64,000 bases of DNA from Planctomycetota bacterium (GTDB lineage Bacteria > Planctomycetota > UBA1135): NCBI GenBank assembly GCA_008501825.1, contig QQUA01000012.1:1-64000 (forward strand), written 5' to 3'. Positions 23,685 through 33,347 of this stretch are shown here, piece after piece (the first letter of the stretch is position 1; each line of letters opens with the position of its first letter). The position numbers and the translations under genes were made by a program. The notes beneath the pieces were generated by a model. The model was not told where the DNA came from, did not search any database, and saw nothing but the letters and a program-made list of their open reading frames with translations.

Positions 23685-26600
23685 AAACAAGGCCAAAGTT
23701 CTCCTTCTCTTCTTGGCTATTCCCTTCCTGGTCTTTTTGATCTGGAAGGTCTTAGGAATCTTCCCCATCCAAGCCCAGCCTGAACAGCAAACTCAACTCG
23801 AAAAGGAACAAAACCCCAACTCGAATCGAAATCCGAACGTAGCGGAATCGGATCCTTCGGAAACCAACCCTCCGAAGCTGGATAGCCAGAGAGAGCTGAT
23901 ATCGGAAGAATCGTTGCCGGTCGATGCTGGAAACGGCCGGCAGCGTCTTCTTCCCTCCCTTTCCCTTAGTGCTCCGGGTTCTCCAACCTGGGCTGGAAAG
24001 GCCAGATTCATCGCCATATCTCCAGAACTCGTAGAAGCGCTGGAGAACGAGATCGCCATGACCTATGCCCTGATCCAAACCCTGACCGAGATTTCGGAAG
24101 TCGAGGTTCAAGGTCCGGAACTTCCATTACCGGAATTCCACGACCAGGGTGAGTTTTTCGGCGTTTGGATGGTTCCCGGTTATTACGCTCAAGGCCAGTT
24201 TTGGAAAACACCTATTCCAGAACAGGAGCAGCAAATCCGGCTGAAGCCGGCGGAGCCGTTGGTCGTAAAAGCCGTCAACGCCAAGGGCGAACCGATCCCC
24301 GGAGTGTCGGTCAAGTTTTGGAACTATGCCAACGATCCCAATTACGCATCGTTGCCTTGGCGCGAGCGCTTGGAGCGGAAGTACTTCGAAGAAACCCTGG
24401 AGACCGGAACGGACGGCCTCGCCAGCCTGACCTATCCTTTGGAAGGTCCGATGACGGTCGGCGTAGAAGCCGGCTCGGTTTATGCTCCATCTCTATTGCT
24501 GGAAGCCAAGCCGGGACAGGAAAACGTGATGGTGCTGTACCCGGCTTGCAGTGCCCGGGGACGAGTGGTCGATCCCGACGGAAACTACGTGCCGAATTCC
24601 TGGGTCAGCTTCATGGCTCGTACCCGACAAGGACAAGCCCGGGGCATGGGCGACTATCCGGTGCAATCCAACGGTGAATACCACGCCGAAAGCGTGTCCA
24701 CCGGTGCTGACGGCATCATGGCCATCGCTTTCGCCCAAGGCTATGCCTTGAGCATGCAAGCCATTCCCCGCCCGGAAGCGGGCCGGGAGTATGCCATGGA
24801 CTTCGTCCTTCACCCCGGTGGTGAAAGCCGCTTCCAATTGCTGGGTCCGAACGAAGAACCGATGGCCGGCTTGCTGGTGCAGTTTTCCGCCAGCGGGCGC
24901 GATTGGGTGCCGGGCGCTTTTCAAAGCGATCCCCAAGGACGGTTTCAAGGTTCCACCTTCCTGGCTCGCGGTAAATCGTATTGGATGAAAATTCAATCCG
25001 GGCCCTTTCTGCTCGATACCCAGGCGATTCAGATTCCGGAAAGCGGGTTTCTGGAGCAGACGCTTCGCTGCGATTCCGCCGGTTATTGGAACCAAGTCGA
25101 GCTGTGGCTTGGAACCGAACCGCAAGCCCTGGCCGAGTGCGCCTGGATACCCGACGGAAGCGGCAAGCGACTGTCCTGGGTCGCCGACCAACGAAGCCCA
25201 TGGCTTCCGGTCGGGCAAGGCTTCTTGCACTTGAAGACCGAAGCCGGTCCATCCTTCAGCGCCTCCACCGCTCTACGACCCGGCGACAATCAGACCGCGG
25301 TGATCAAACTCACTACGGCGAAAGTCCGGGCCATGCTGCCGGCTCCTGGAGCTTCGCCTTGGGAAGTGCATGGTTTCGATGCTCGAGGCGGCGTCCTGGG
25401 CCAATTCAAAGACTTGGGCGAAGGGGAACATCATTGGTCGCTTCCGACCGGAAAGATTCGCTTGGCTTTGATGCAAGGCGGCGAAACATTGGCTTCCTTC
25501 GGACCCTATCGGCTGGCTTCGGAAGGCTTGGATCTCGGTCTTTTGTCGCCAGCGCCTTCGACCGATTTGCGCGGCCGCCTGGTCGACGGTGAAGGTCATC
25601 CCTGGCGAGACCTGACCGTGCAACTGAGCGGCGAGGCCGGCGGGCTTCGTCAAACTCACAGTCAAGCCGACGGCAGCTTTCAGTTCACTCGGCTTGCCCC
25701 CGGCGATTATGAGTTGCAGGTACTTCCGTTCACCCAACTGCTGCAAGCTCCCGATCTCCGCTTTCCGATTCTGATCGAAGGGGCCGAGGGCAGCCAAGAA
25801 TTGGAACTGACGATTCGCGCCGGCGAAACCGTGGAAGTGCAATTGCAACCCCGTCCCAGCCAGGCTTGGAGTGGATGGCTTCGCCGGCCGCAACATTGGG
25901 AAAGCGTGCAAGTTTCCACTTCCGGCAAGCTGCAGTTTCACGCCGGAACCGACGCCCTTTGGTATGGCGCGGTGGCTCGAAAGCCGGGAGAGTTCTACTT
26001 GGCCGGCCAGTTCGGCGCTCCGCCAACTCAGGAAGCCCAGATTCAAATCTCGCCTTTAAACCATCGAAGGCTCCGCTTTCTCCAAGCGGACGGCAGCCCC
26101 CAAGAACAGGCCCGCTGTTGGATTTCTTTGGACCGGTATCGTTTGCCGGTGGCCGGGCAACTGGATCACAACGGCAGGCTCGACTTGGCGGTTCCCAAGG
26201 ATGAAAGCCGCTACGGCTTTTGGCTGGAATCGGAAAGTGGCAGTCTTCATTACGTCGCCGTGGCCGACTTGCCGAAAGAAGGCGACTGGCAGTGGCCTCA
26301 ATCTCCGGTGGCGATGCAATTGCAGATCCAAGACTTACAAGGCCAACCTTTGCCGGCGGTGATGATTCGAAGCTTGCAAGAACCGTTGTGGGGCATGACC
26401 GACCAAAACGGCAATTCCAGTTGGACTTTGGTGCAGCCGAATCGTCCGCTTCGAGCGATGAAGGCGGGTTATTGGCCGGTGCAATGGCTGCCGCGAGAGA
26501 CTTCCACCGCCACCTTGCGCCGTCCGGCGAAGCCCTTGCTGGTGGAAATCCATCCCCAGTTGGCTCCGGTGGACTTGCGCTTGCAAGCCGAATTCGATTT

Positions 26601-26781
26601 GGGGTATTCGTGGCAAGTCCCCGAGTTCCAAAGCGCCGACCGGCCCCGCCACTTCCGCTTGCAGGGCGTCCCCGAGGGAGCTTATCGCTTGATCGCTTCA
26701 AGAGACGGCGAAGTGGTGCTGGAAAGACCGCTCGACCTTTCGGCGGAAGAGACCAATTCGGTGCGCTTGGCCAAGCCTTGA
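23677..26781 (+). CDS. membrane-anchored protein with carboxypeptidase-regulatory-like domains
   Basis: The 1034-residue product has one N-terminal membrane helix (about residues 8-27) and a Gln/Asn/Glu-rich linker to residue 80. The large exported part is built of beta-sandwich units of the CarboxypepD-regulatory or SdrD B-type. Examples are KAVNAKGEPIPGVSVKF (about 200), GRVVDPDGNYVPNSWVSF (about 300) and GRLVDGEGHPWRDLTVQLSG (about 625), the last followed by the typical GSFQFTRLAPGDYEL. Such proteins hold position on the cell surface or in the periplasm and bind other proteins or glycans. It overlaps the preceding 58-residue gene by 8 bp. Confidence 0.72.
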   Translation: MDKNKAKVLLLFLAIPFLVFLIWKVLGIFPIQAQPEQQTQLEKEQNPNSNRNPNVAESDPSETNPPKLDSQRELISEESLPVDAGNGRQRLLPSLSLSAPGSPTWAGKARFIAISPELVEALENEIAMTYALIQTLTEISEVEVQGPELPLPEFHDQGEFFGVWMVPGYYAQGQFWKTPIPEQEQQIRLKPAEPLVVKAVNAKGEPIPGVSVKFWNYANDPNYASLPWRERLERKYFEETLETGTDGLASLTYPLEGPMTVGVEAGSVYAPSLLLEAKPGQENVMVLYPACSARGRVVDPDGNYVPNSWVSFMARTRQGQARGMGDYPVQSNGEYHAESVSTGADGIMAIAFAQGYALSMQAIPRPEAGREYAMDFVLHPGGESRFQLLGPNEEPMAGLLVQFSASGRDWVPGAFQSDPQGRFQGSTFLARGKSYWMKIQSGPFLLDTQAIQIPESGFLEQTLRCDSAGYWNQVELWLGTEPQALAECAWIPDGSGKRLSWVADQRSPWLPVGQGFLHLKTEAGPSFSASTALRPGDNQTAVIKLTTAKVRAMLPAPGASPWEVHGFDARGGVLGQFKDLGEGEHHWSLPTGKIRLALMQGGETLASFGPYRLASEGLDLGLLSPAPSTDLRGRLVDGEGHPWRDLTVQLSGEAGGLRQTHSQADGSFQFTRLAPGDYELQVLPFTQLLQAPDLRFPILIEGAEGSQELELTIRAGETVEVQLQPRPSQAWSGWLRRPQHWESVQVSTSGKLQFHAGTDALWYGAVARKPGEFYLAGQFGAPPTQEAQIQISPLNHRRLRFLQADGSPQEQARCWISLDRYRLPVAGQLDHNGRLDLAVPKDESRYGFWLESESGSLHYVAVADLPKEGDWQWPQSPVAMQLQIQDLQGQPLPAVMIRSLQEPLWGMTDQNGNSSWTLVQPNRPLRAMKAGYWPVQWLPRETSTATLRRPAKPLLVEIHPQLAPVDLRLQAEFDLGYSWQVPEFQSADRPRHFRLQGVPEGAYRLIASRDGEVVLERPLDLSAEETNSVRLAKP

Positions 26782-26820
26782 ACCGCCGCCCCTAAATTGG
26801 GGCCCTTGGTATCCTTGGCC

Positions 26821-26853
26821 GGAAGTCGCCGGAATTCCGGACCGGCGGCTTCC
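26821..26853. promoter_or_regulatory. 12-bp stem-loop just before a start codon
   Basis: GGAAGTCGCCGG (26821-26832) pairs with CCGGCGGCTTCC (26842-26853), one G-T pair, loop of nine bases. It ends 7 bp before the ATG at 26861. It is not followed by a T run, so an effect on translation or RNA processing is more likely than termination. Confidence 0.45.
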
Positions 26854-26860
26854 ACTTGCC

Positions 26861-29800
26861 ATGGCCCATCGTTTCCCCCTCATGCTCAGCTTGCTGGCAG
26901 GGTCGATTCTCGGCACCGCGACTTTGCAAGCACAAGATTGGCCGACCTATCGAGCCGATGCTTCCCGTAGCGGCATTGCCCAAGGAAGCCTACCGAAGCC
27001 GCCCTTTCGTTCTCTTTGGAGCCACACCGCCGGGCAAGCGCCGAAAGGAGCTTGGCCCGGACCGGCTCGCTGGGATGCGTACGCCGGCTTGCCTGACTTG
27101 GCTTCCATGCGCAACTACGATCCGGTGTTTCATCCGGTGGCGGTAGGGGATCGCCTCTGGTTCGGGTCCAACCGGGAAGATGCCGTCGTTTGCTTGCACG
27201 CGAAAAGCGGCGAAAGGCTTTGGACTTATCCAACCGGAGGACCGGTTCGAGTGGCGCCGACTTATGCCGACGGCAAGTTGCTGTTTGGTTGCGACGACGG
27301 TTTCGTTTACGCCTTGGAAGCCGAAAGCGGCACCTTGCTTTGGAAAACCAGCCCTCAAGCCGGCCACCCGCTGGTTTTGCATGACGGTGCTTTGATTTCG
27401 CGCTGGCCGATTCGCACCGGGGTCTTGGTGGATGACGGCTTGGCCTATTTCGCCGCTTCCCTTTTTCCTTGGCAGGACTCTTATTTGGTCGCCGTCGACG
27501 TGGAAGACGGCACTCTCGGGCGACAAGGAAGCTTTCAACGCAACGTCGGAACCGGCTTGACTCTGGAAGGTCCGTTGCTTCTGACTCGGGATCGCATCCT
27601 TTGCCCGCAAGGTCGGGTGGCGCCTTTGATTTTTCGGCGTAAGGACGGCCAAGCCCTCGGAAGTTTGGAAGGAGGCGGCGGCAGCTTTTGTTTGATTACC
27701 GATAACCAGGAAATCCTTCACGGCCCCGGCCACAAAGACGGCTGGATTACCGCTTCCAACGCCGATTCGCGCGAGAAGATCGCTTCCTTTCCTCGAGGAA
27801 AGGCGGTGGTGGTGGATGCAAAGAATGCTTATTTGCTGACCGATCACGCCATTTCGGCCATGGACCGCCGCAAGTCGGTGTTGCTTTGGAACGTGAAAAC
27901 TCAAGCGATCCTGAACCTGATCCTGGTGGGAGAAAACCTGATCTTGGGCGGGGACGGTTTCTGGGAATGCCGCCGGGCGTCGACCGGGAAACTTCGCTGG
28001 CGGCAAGAAGTGGACGGCAAGGCTTACGGCCTGGCTTGCGCCCAAGGGCGCTTGTTCATCGGCACCGATAGTGGCCGGCTTTATGCCTACGGGCACGATC
28101 AAAATGGCGAGGAGATCGCCTTCCAGGAAACCGCCGGATCGGAAGGGCCGAGCGACAACATGATTCCGATCGAAGCGGTGAATGACCGCGGCTTACTCGA
28201 TCGCTGGGTGTTTCAGGAAAACGGCTTGGTGCACTTGCCCATTGCCAAGGACGATCCCCGAACCGCTCCCGCTTTTGCCAACCAAGTGTCGAAGCGAGAT
28301 CCGGTGCGTTTGTTGGGGGCGTTGGAATTTCACGATGCCGGCAAGGTGCAAGCCTATGGCTTGGACGGCTATTCCAACGACTTGCCGATCACCAATGATT
28401 TGAAACAAGCCAATTTGCCGGCCAAGAAGATCACCGTGGAGGCTTGGGTGCGCATCGATCAAACTCAGGAGTGGGGCGGCATCATCGGCGCGGCTCAAGA
28501 CAACGGTGGCTACGAACGGGGTTGGCTGCTGGGTTTCCGCCAGGATCGTTTCGGTTTCGCCTTGGCGGCGGAGCGGGGAAACGGGCGCTTGACTTGGTTG
28601 AAGGCGCCGGAACCCTTTCAAAAGGGAGCCTGGTATCACCTGGCGGCGACTTTCGACGGCCGCTGGCAACGCTTGTATCTAAACGGCAAAAAGGTAGCGG
28701 AATCCGACACTCAAAAAGGTGCCATTCACTATCCTGAACACGCCTTCTATCACATCGGAGCTTATCGCGATGACGACGTGTATTTCCGCATTCAAGGCCA
28801 GCTTCACGAGATTCGAGTTTACGAAAAGGCTTGCAAAGAATCGGAGATCCGGCGGCGCTATCAGGCCTTGGCCGATCATTTTCCAGAACCGGAAACGGTG
28901 AATGAAGTCGCCGAGTATCGAAATCTTGCCGGCGAACCGCAAATTCAGTTCTTGGCTCCCGGTCAGGCGGAAATTCAGTGGCAAAGCGAGAAGCCGATTC
29001 GCTGCGATTTGCACCTCATGGATCCGAGAGATTCCTCCACCCGGTCGTGGCCGGCAAAAGAAAAACAGCGCCAGCACCGGATCGAAGTGGACGGTTTGCG
29101 CCCGAACACGCTTTACCAGTTCTACCTTGCCGGCACTGAAAAAGGACGGAGCTGGCGAAGCCGGGATTTCGAACTGGACACTCACTTCAACTTCGCCACC
29201 GCCCCGTGGAACCGGGATGAAGAAGGTCGCGAAGCTGAGGAAGTGGCCGAAGACTCGATGGACGCTTTCGCCGAAGCTTGCTTGCAAGCTCTTCCTCATC
29301 GAAAAGGGCAATGTTTCCTATTCGGTTTGAAAGATGGGCGCTTGGCCGCCGCTCTGGCTGAGAAGTTCGAAGGCACCGTAGTGGTTTTCGAACAAGCCGG
29401 CCCCGAATTCGAGGCCTGGCGCCGTTCCATAGTCGAACAAGGCTTGTACGGCTCGAGGCTTCGAGCTTTGGAAGTGGACGAATGGGGCCATCTGCCTCTT
29501 TCCGGTCCGATCGCCAACCTGGTGGTGATCCATCCGCTTAGAGAATTCGATTCTCCGGTTTGGTTCGAAGAAGCCTTGCGGGTGTTGCGTCCAAATGGGG
29601 GCGTGGCTTATTTGCCTCACTGGCAAGCTCCGAATGGGGATTTCGCTTCGGACTTTCAGACCGAAGCCGCCACATTGGCGACCCGGCCCATGAAGCGGGT
29701 GACCCGCGGACCTCTTCAAGGCGCAGGTGCTTGGACCCACATGTACGGTTCCGCCGACAACAGCGCTTTCGGCGGCGAAACCTTGTCCGGCGCCGTTTCC

Positions 29801-31018
29801 ACCGAGGAGTTGCAGGTGCAGTGGTTTGGATCGCCGGGCCCGCGGTTTCAGTCTGACCGGCAGCATCGCAAGCCCTCGCCCTTAGCCATTTCCGGACGAC
29901 TGTATTTGCAAGGCTTTCACCGGATCTTGGCTTTGGATGCTTATAACGGTGCCGTTCTTTGGAATCGGGAACTGCCGGAACTAACCCGGTTCAACGTCCC
30001 GCGGGATTGCGGCAACTGGTGTGCCGATGAGGATTCGCTTTGGGTGGCCATGGGCGATCAACTTTGGCAATGGCGAGGCCACGACGGTGCCTTGCTGAAA
30101 ACTTGGCCCTTGCCGTCGCCTTCCTCGAAAGTGGCTTGGGATTGGGGCTATGTCGCCGTCGATGAAAGCCGGCTTTATGGCAGCGCGGTTCGCCAGGGCA
30201 GCTCGTTTACCGATTGGTGGGGAAGCGGCGCCTGGTACGACAGCAAGTCCGGCGACGCCGCGGCCAAAATTTGCAGCGAATCCCTGTTTGCCTTCGACAA
30301 AGAACGAGGACAGCCGGCCTGGCAGTATCGAAAAGGATTGATTTTAAATTCCACCATTACCTTGTCCGGAGACCGCTTGTATTTCCTGGAGTGCCGCAAC
30401 GATGAAGTGCGGGCTTTGGCTCGAGGGAGAATCGAGGATCCCCGGTTGTGGCAGGATTTATATCTGGTGGCTTTAAACGCTCGAACCGGCAAAGCGGTTT
30501 GGCAGCGGGAAGCCAAACCCTTGCCGGGAAAAGTGGCGGTTTATCTGGCGGCTTCTTCCGGCAAACTGATTTTGCAAACTTCGGCCGATGGTGAATTCGC
30601 CGTTTACGCCATGCGGGCGAAAGACGGTTCCAGCTTGTGGCGCAAGAAATTCCAATGGGAAGTCGATCACCACGGCAAGCATTTATCTCGGCCGGCCTTG
30701 GTGGGAAATCGTTTGTTCCTGCGGCCCCTGGTGCTTGATTTGCGCAACGGCGAAGTTTTGAAGCAAGCCTTCCCGGAAGGACATCAGTGCGGATCCTATG
30801 CTGCTTCCGAAAAGGCTCTTTTCCTTCGGGCGGGTGAACTGGCGGTTTGGGACCAGGAAGGAGGCCAAGCCAGCCGTTGGAACCGCTTGCGTCCCGATTG
30901 TTGGATCAGCACCATTCCCGCCAGCGGCATGTTGCTTTCTCCGGAGGGCGGCGGCGGTTGTAGCTGTGGCAGTTGGTTGGAAACCTCGGTCGGCTTCATG
31001 CCCCGGTCGGTGCGATGA
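26861..31018 (+). CDS. exported PQQ-propeller / LamG / methyltransferase-like mosaic protein
   Basis: The 1385-residue product starts with a signal peptide (cleavage near LQAQD). Residues about 25-420 are PQQ-type propeller repeats (WPTYRADASRSG; GERLWTYPTGGPV; GSLLW-like tryptophan motifs). Residues about 510-690 are a LamG-like lectin domain (VEAWVRIDQTQEWGG, WYHLAATFDGRWQRLYLNG, GQLHEIRVYEKA). Residues about 700-790 look like fibronectin III. Residues about 810-930 resemble a class I methyltransferase core (VVVFEQAGPEFEAWR, NLVVIHPLREF, ALRVLRPNGGVAYLP). A second propeller fills about 990-1385. A methyltransferase fold inside an exported protein is odd, and the SAM-binding glycine motif is not obvious, so it may be inactive. 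The next gene overlaps its stop by ATGA. Confidence 0.78.
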   Translation: MAHRFPLMLSLLAGSILGTATLQAQDWPTYRADASRSGIAQGSLPKPPFRSLWSHTAGQAPKGAWPGPARWDAYAGLPDLASMRNYDPVFHPVAVGDRLWFGSNREDAVVCLHAKSGERLWTYPTGGPVRVAPTYADGKLLFGCDDGFVYALEAESGTLLWKTSPQAGHPLVLHDGALISRWPIRTGVLVDDGLAYFAASLFPWQDSYLVAVDVEDGTLGRQGSFQRNVGTGLTLEGPLLLTRDRILCPQGRVAPLIFRRKDGQALGSLEGGGGSFCLITDNQEILHGPGHKDGWITASNADSREKIASFPRGKAVVVDAKNAYLLTDHAISAMDRRKSVLLWNVKTQAILNLILVGENLILGGDGFWECRRASTGKLRWRQEVDGKAYGLACAQGRLFIGTDSGRLYAYGHDQNGEEIAFQETAGSEGPSDNMIPIEAVNDRGLLDRWVFQENGLVHLPIAKDDPRTAPAFANQVSKRDPVRLLGALEFHDAGKVQAYGLDGYSNDLPITNDLKQANLPAKKITVEAWVRIDQTQEWGGIIGAAQDNGGYERGWLLGFRQDRFGFALAAERGNGRLTWLKAPEPFQKGAWYHLAATFDGRWQRLYLNGKKVAESDTQKGAIHYPEHAFYHIGAYRDDDVYFRIQGQLHEIRVYEKACKESEIRRRYQALADHFPEPETVNEVAEYRNLAGEPQIQFLAPGQAEIQWQSEKPIRCDLHLMDPRDSSTRSWPAKEKQRQHRIEVDGLRPNTLYQFYLAGTEKGRSWRSRDFELDTHFNFATAPWNRDEEGREAEEVAEDSMDAFAEACLQALPHRKGQCFLFGLKDGRLAAALAEKFEGTVVVFEQAGPEFEAWRRSIVEQGLYGSRLRALEVDEWGHLPLSGPIANLVVIHPLREFDSPVWFEEALRVLRPNGGVAYLPHWQAPNGDFASDFQTEAATLATRPMKRVTRGPLQGAGAWTHMYGSADNSAFGGETLSGAVSTEELQVQWFGSPGPRFQSDRQHRKPSPLAISGRLYLQGFHRILALDAYNGAVLWNRELPELTRFNVPRDCGNWCADEDSLWVAMGDQLWQWRGHDGALLKTWPLPSPSSKVAWDWGYVAVDESRLYGSAVRQGSSFTDWWGSGAWYDSKSGDAAAKICSESLFAFDKERGQPAWQYRKGLILNSTITLSGDRLYFLECRNDEVRALARGRIEDPRLWQDLYLVALNARTGKAVWQREAKPLPGKVAVYLAASSGKLILQTSADGEFAVYAMRAKDGSSLWRKKFQWEVDHHGKHLSRPALVGNRLFLRPLVLDLRNGEVLKQAFPEGHQCGSYAASEKALFLRAGELAVWDQEGGQASRWNRLRPDCWISTIPASGMLLSPEGGGGCSCGSWLETSVGFMPRSVR

Positions 31019-32208
31019 AATTCTTTTGCGCGGCGCTGGCTCTGGGCTTGAGCCTGAGCGGCGGATGGCTGTGCCGCTATACCATCCGCGATCTCGGCTT
31101 CGTCGATTTGCGAGGACCGGTGCATCGATTAGTGGTTCCTCAATCGGGGGACGAAGCTCTTCCCGCCGATTTTGAAACCAAGCTCTCCGAAGGCTTGCGC
31201 TTCAGCAATCTCAAGTTTGAATTTCGAGCACCGGAAGAAGAAGGCGACCGGACGCCGTTTTTGATTTTGGAGCACGGCACGCGAGTTCCTTTGGCCGTGC
31301 CCGAACGGGAGGTGGATAGCTTGTTGCAGGCGGCTTTGCGTTCGCCGATTCGGAACCGCCTGGTCGAACAAAGTTTGGACAGCTTCGCCTTTTTGCTGTT
31401 TCTTCCCGGCGAAGATTCGAAGCAAGTTGCGGAGGCTCGCCACCAGGTGGATCAAGCACTGGAGCGCTTGGAAGAATGGAAGAGCCAGCTTCCCCGGCCG
31501 ATTCAGCGGCCGATCCGAAAGTTGGAAATCCCCCCGGAACAGCGTTCCCAGGAACGGGTTCTCTTGGCAAGTTTGGGATTGAACCCGGAGCCGACAGCGA
31601 ACAGTGCCTTGGCGGTGGTGTATGGCCGCGGCAAGTTGGCCGGGCCGGCTTTGGAAGGAAAGGCGATTCAAAGTCGAGAGGTTTTGACTCAATTGGTCTT
31701 GGTCGGGGAATCCTGCGAGTGCGATACCGACCGAGATTGGCTTGGAACCCAACAAATTCCCATGCTGTGGCCGCCGGAACAACGGCGTCGCGCTTGGCAG
31801 GTTTTGGGCTTCGATCCGGAAAGCCCGATGGTGAAGGCCGAGGTTGCCCGAATCTTGGCCCACGATCGGGAACGGCCGAAGGACGGCAAGGCTGCCGATC
31901 GAAGTTGGGAAAGTTTGTTGTTCGGCTATCGGGAAACCACGGTGGATCGAGTTTCTTCCCCTGGAGCCGAGACTTCGGCGACTTCATCCGAGCCGAGTTC
32001 GCTGCCGGTTCCGCTGGAGATCACCGAGGCCGGAGAGGGCGATTGGGATTTCGAAGACGACGAAGCTGAAACGGAACCGGCCGGTGTCGAATCCGAGCAA
32101 GAACCTCCGGCGAATCCCCTGATGCAATATCTGTTGGCGGCCTTGACTTTGGTTTTGGGCAGCCTGGGCATTGCCTGGATCATGACTCGGAGAAAGCCGA
32201 ACTCGTGA
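31015..32208 (+). CDS. exported protein anchored by a C-terminal helix
   Basis: The product is 397 residues. ATG at 31015 overlaps the stop of the PQQ gene, and a GTG at 32205 of the next gene overlaps its own stop. It has a signal peptide (MKFFCAALALGLSLSGG) and a C-terminal membrane helix (about residues 370-390) with a positive tail (TRRKPNS). So most of the chain should be outside the cytoplasm. A Cys-pair motif SCECDTDRDWLG lies near 235. Residues 310-365 are an acidic, disordered-looking stalk. I do not recognise the family. It is likely a partner of the neighbouring ABC transporter. Confidence 0.68.
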   Translation: MKFFCAALALGLSLSGGWLCRYTIRDLGFVDLRGPVHRLVVPQSGDEALPADFETKLSEGLRFSNLKFEFRAPEEEGDRTPFLILEHGTRVPLAVPEREVDSLLQAALRSPIRNRLVEQSLDSFAFLLFLPGEDSKQVAEARHQVDQALERLEEWKSQLPRPIQRPIRKLEIPPEQRSQERVLLASLGLNPEPTANSALAVVYGRGKLAGPALEGKAIQSREVLTQLVLVGESCECDTDRDWLGTQQIPMLWPPEQRRRAWQVLGFDPESPMVKAEVARILAHDRERPKDGKAADRSWESLLFGYRETTVDRVSSPGAETSATSSEPSSLPVPLEITEAGEGDWDFEDDEAETEPAGVESEQEPPANPLMQYLLAALTLVLGSLGIAWIMTRRKPNS

Positions 32209-33347
32209 AGACCCTTGCTTTAATTGTGCGCGAGATGCTGCTACGCAAAGCGGCGGCGGCTTTGATGATCCTGGCGGTTTGTTTGCCAGTGGCCTTAGGT
32301 ACTTTTTTCGCCATGGCCAGCCGGGCCATGGAAGACGAAACCAGGATCATTCAGCGGGACATGGGATTGAACGTCCTGATCCTGTCGGATAAGCAGGATT
32401 TGGCCGAGTATTGGCAAAAGGGATATGCCCAGGAAACGCTGCCGATCAGCCATTTGCACAAGTTGGCCGATCAAAGCGTGGCCAATCGATTGATTCCGAT
32501 GTTGCAGGAAGCCAAAGATTGGCGCGGCATGTCGGTTCTGCTCACCGGCATCGCCCCGGAAATCTTCAAAGGCGGGCAAAAGAAAAAAGCCGTGTTCGGA
32601 CGCCAAATTGCTTCCGGAAACTTGATTCTCGGCGCCGAAGTCGCTGAGCACTTGGGGCTGAGCGAAGGCGATTCAGTTCCATGGCTAGAGCAAGAATTTC
32701 AAATCGAATCGGTCCTGCATTGGACCGGGACTCGAGAAGACATTCGGGTCTATGCCAACCTGGAGCAGGTGCAGCAGATTCTGGACATGCCCGACCGAAT
32801 CAACGAAATCCAGGCCTTGGAATGTCGTTGTGAAGCCGGCGATCAGGACCCGCTGTTGATTCTGCGTCAGGAACTGACGCCTTTGCTTCCGGGAACTCAA
32901 ATCATCCGGCGCAATCGTTTGGCTGAAGCCCGGCGGCAGCAACGATTGATGGCCGCCCGCTTCCATCAAATGGCCGGGCCGGTGTTGTTTTTGCTGGCCG
33001 GCTTGTGCATTTCCGCCTTTGCCGCCGCCAACGCCCGCGATCGCAATGAAGAAATCGGGGTGTTGCACGCCTTGGGATTTACCGGCGGCAGAATTGCGAA
33101 TCTCTTCCTCGGCCGGGCGGCGTTGTTAGCTTTGTTCGGAGCGGCGCTGGGTTTCGTGCTCGGCACGGGAACCGGTTTTGCCATGGCACCCAGCTTGTTT
33201 CCGATCAGCGCGGCTTCGTTGCAATGGCAGCCAACTTGGTTTTGGCAGGCTTTGGTCTTGGCCCCCAGCTTCGCCGCCCTGGCCAGCCTGGCTCCGGTTT
33301 TGTTTGCCGTCAACCAAGATCCATTGGACGTTCTGCGAGAAAGTTGA
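32205..33347 (+). CDS. MacB/FtsX-type ABC transporter permease
   Basis: The 380-residue product has a first membrane helix at about residues 15-38. A periplasmic domain of about 220 residues follows, then three membrane helices (about 262-282, 300-326, 340-366). This is the FtsX/MacB/LolC layout. The cytoplasmic loop reads RNEEIGVLHALGFTGGRI, a hallmark of this family's coupling region. It starts with GTG overlapping the previous stop (GTGA) and ends overlapping the ATPase start (TGATG). Such permeases use ATP to pull lipoproteins or peptides out of the inner membrane or to activate wall hydrolases. Confidence 0.85.
   Translation: MKTLALIVREMLLRKAAAALMILAVCLPVALGTFFAMASRAMEDETRIIQRDMGLNVLILSDKQDLAEYWQKGYAQETLPISHLHKLADQSVANRLIPMLQEAKDWRGMSVLLTGIAPEIFKGGQKKKAVFGRQIASGNLILGAEVAEHLGLSEGDSVPWLEQEFQIESVLHWTGTREDIRVYANLEQVQQILDMPDRINEIQALECRCEAGDQDPLLILRQELTPLLPGTQIIRRNRLAEARRQQRLMAARFHQMAGPVLFLLAGLCISAFAAANARDRNEEIGVLHALGFTGGRIANLFLGRAALLALFGAALGFVLGTGTGFAMAPSLFPISAASLQWQPTWFWQALVLAPSFAALASLAPVLFAVNQDPLDVLRES

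Noticed and set aside
25730..26701. 323-codon minus-strand frame
   Set aside because: Antisense of the anchored regulatory-domain protein; Arg/Pro/Ser-rich noise without a domain.
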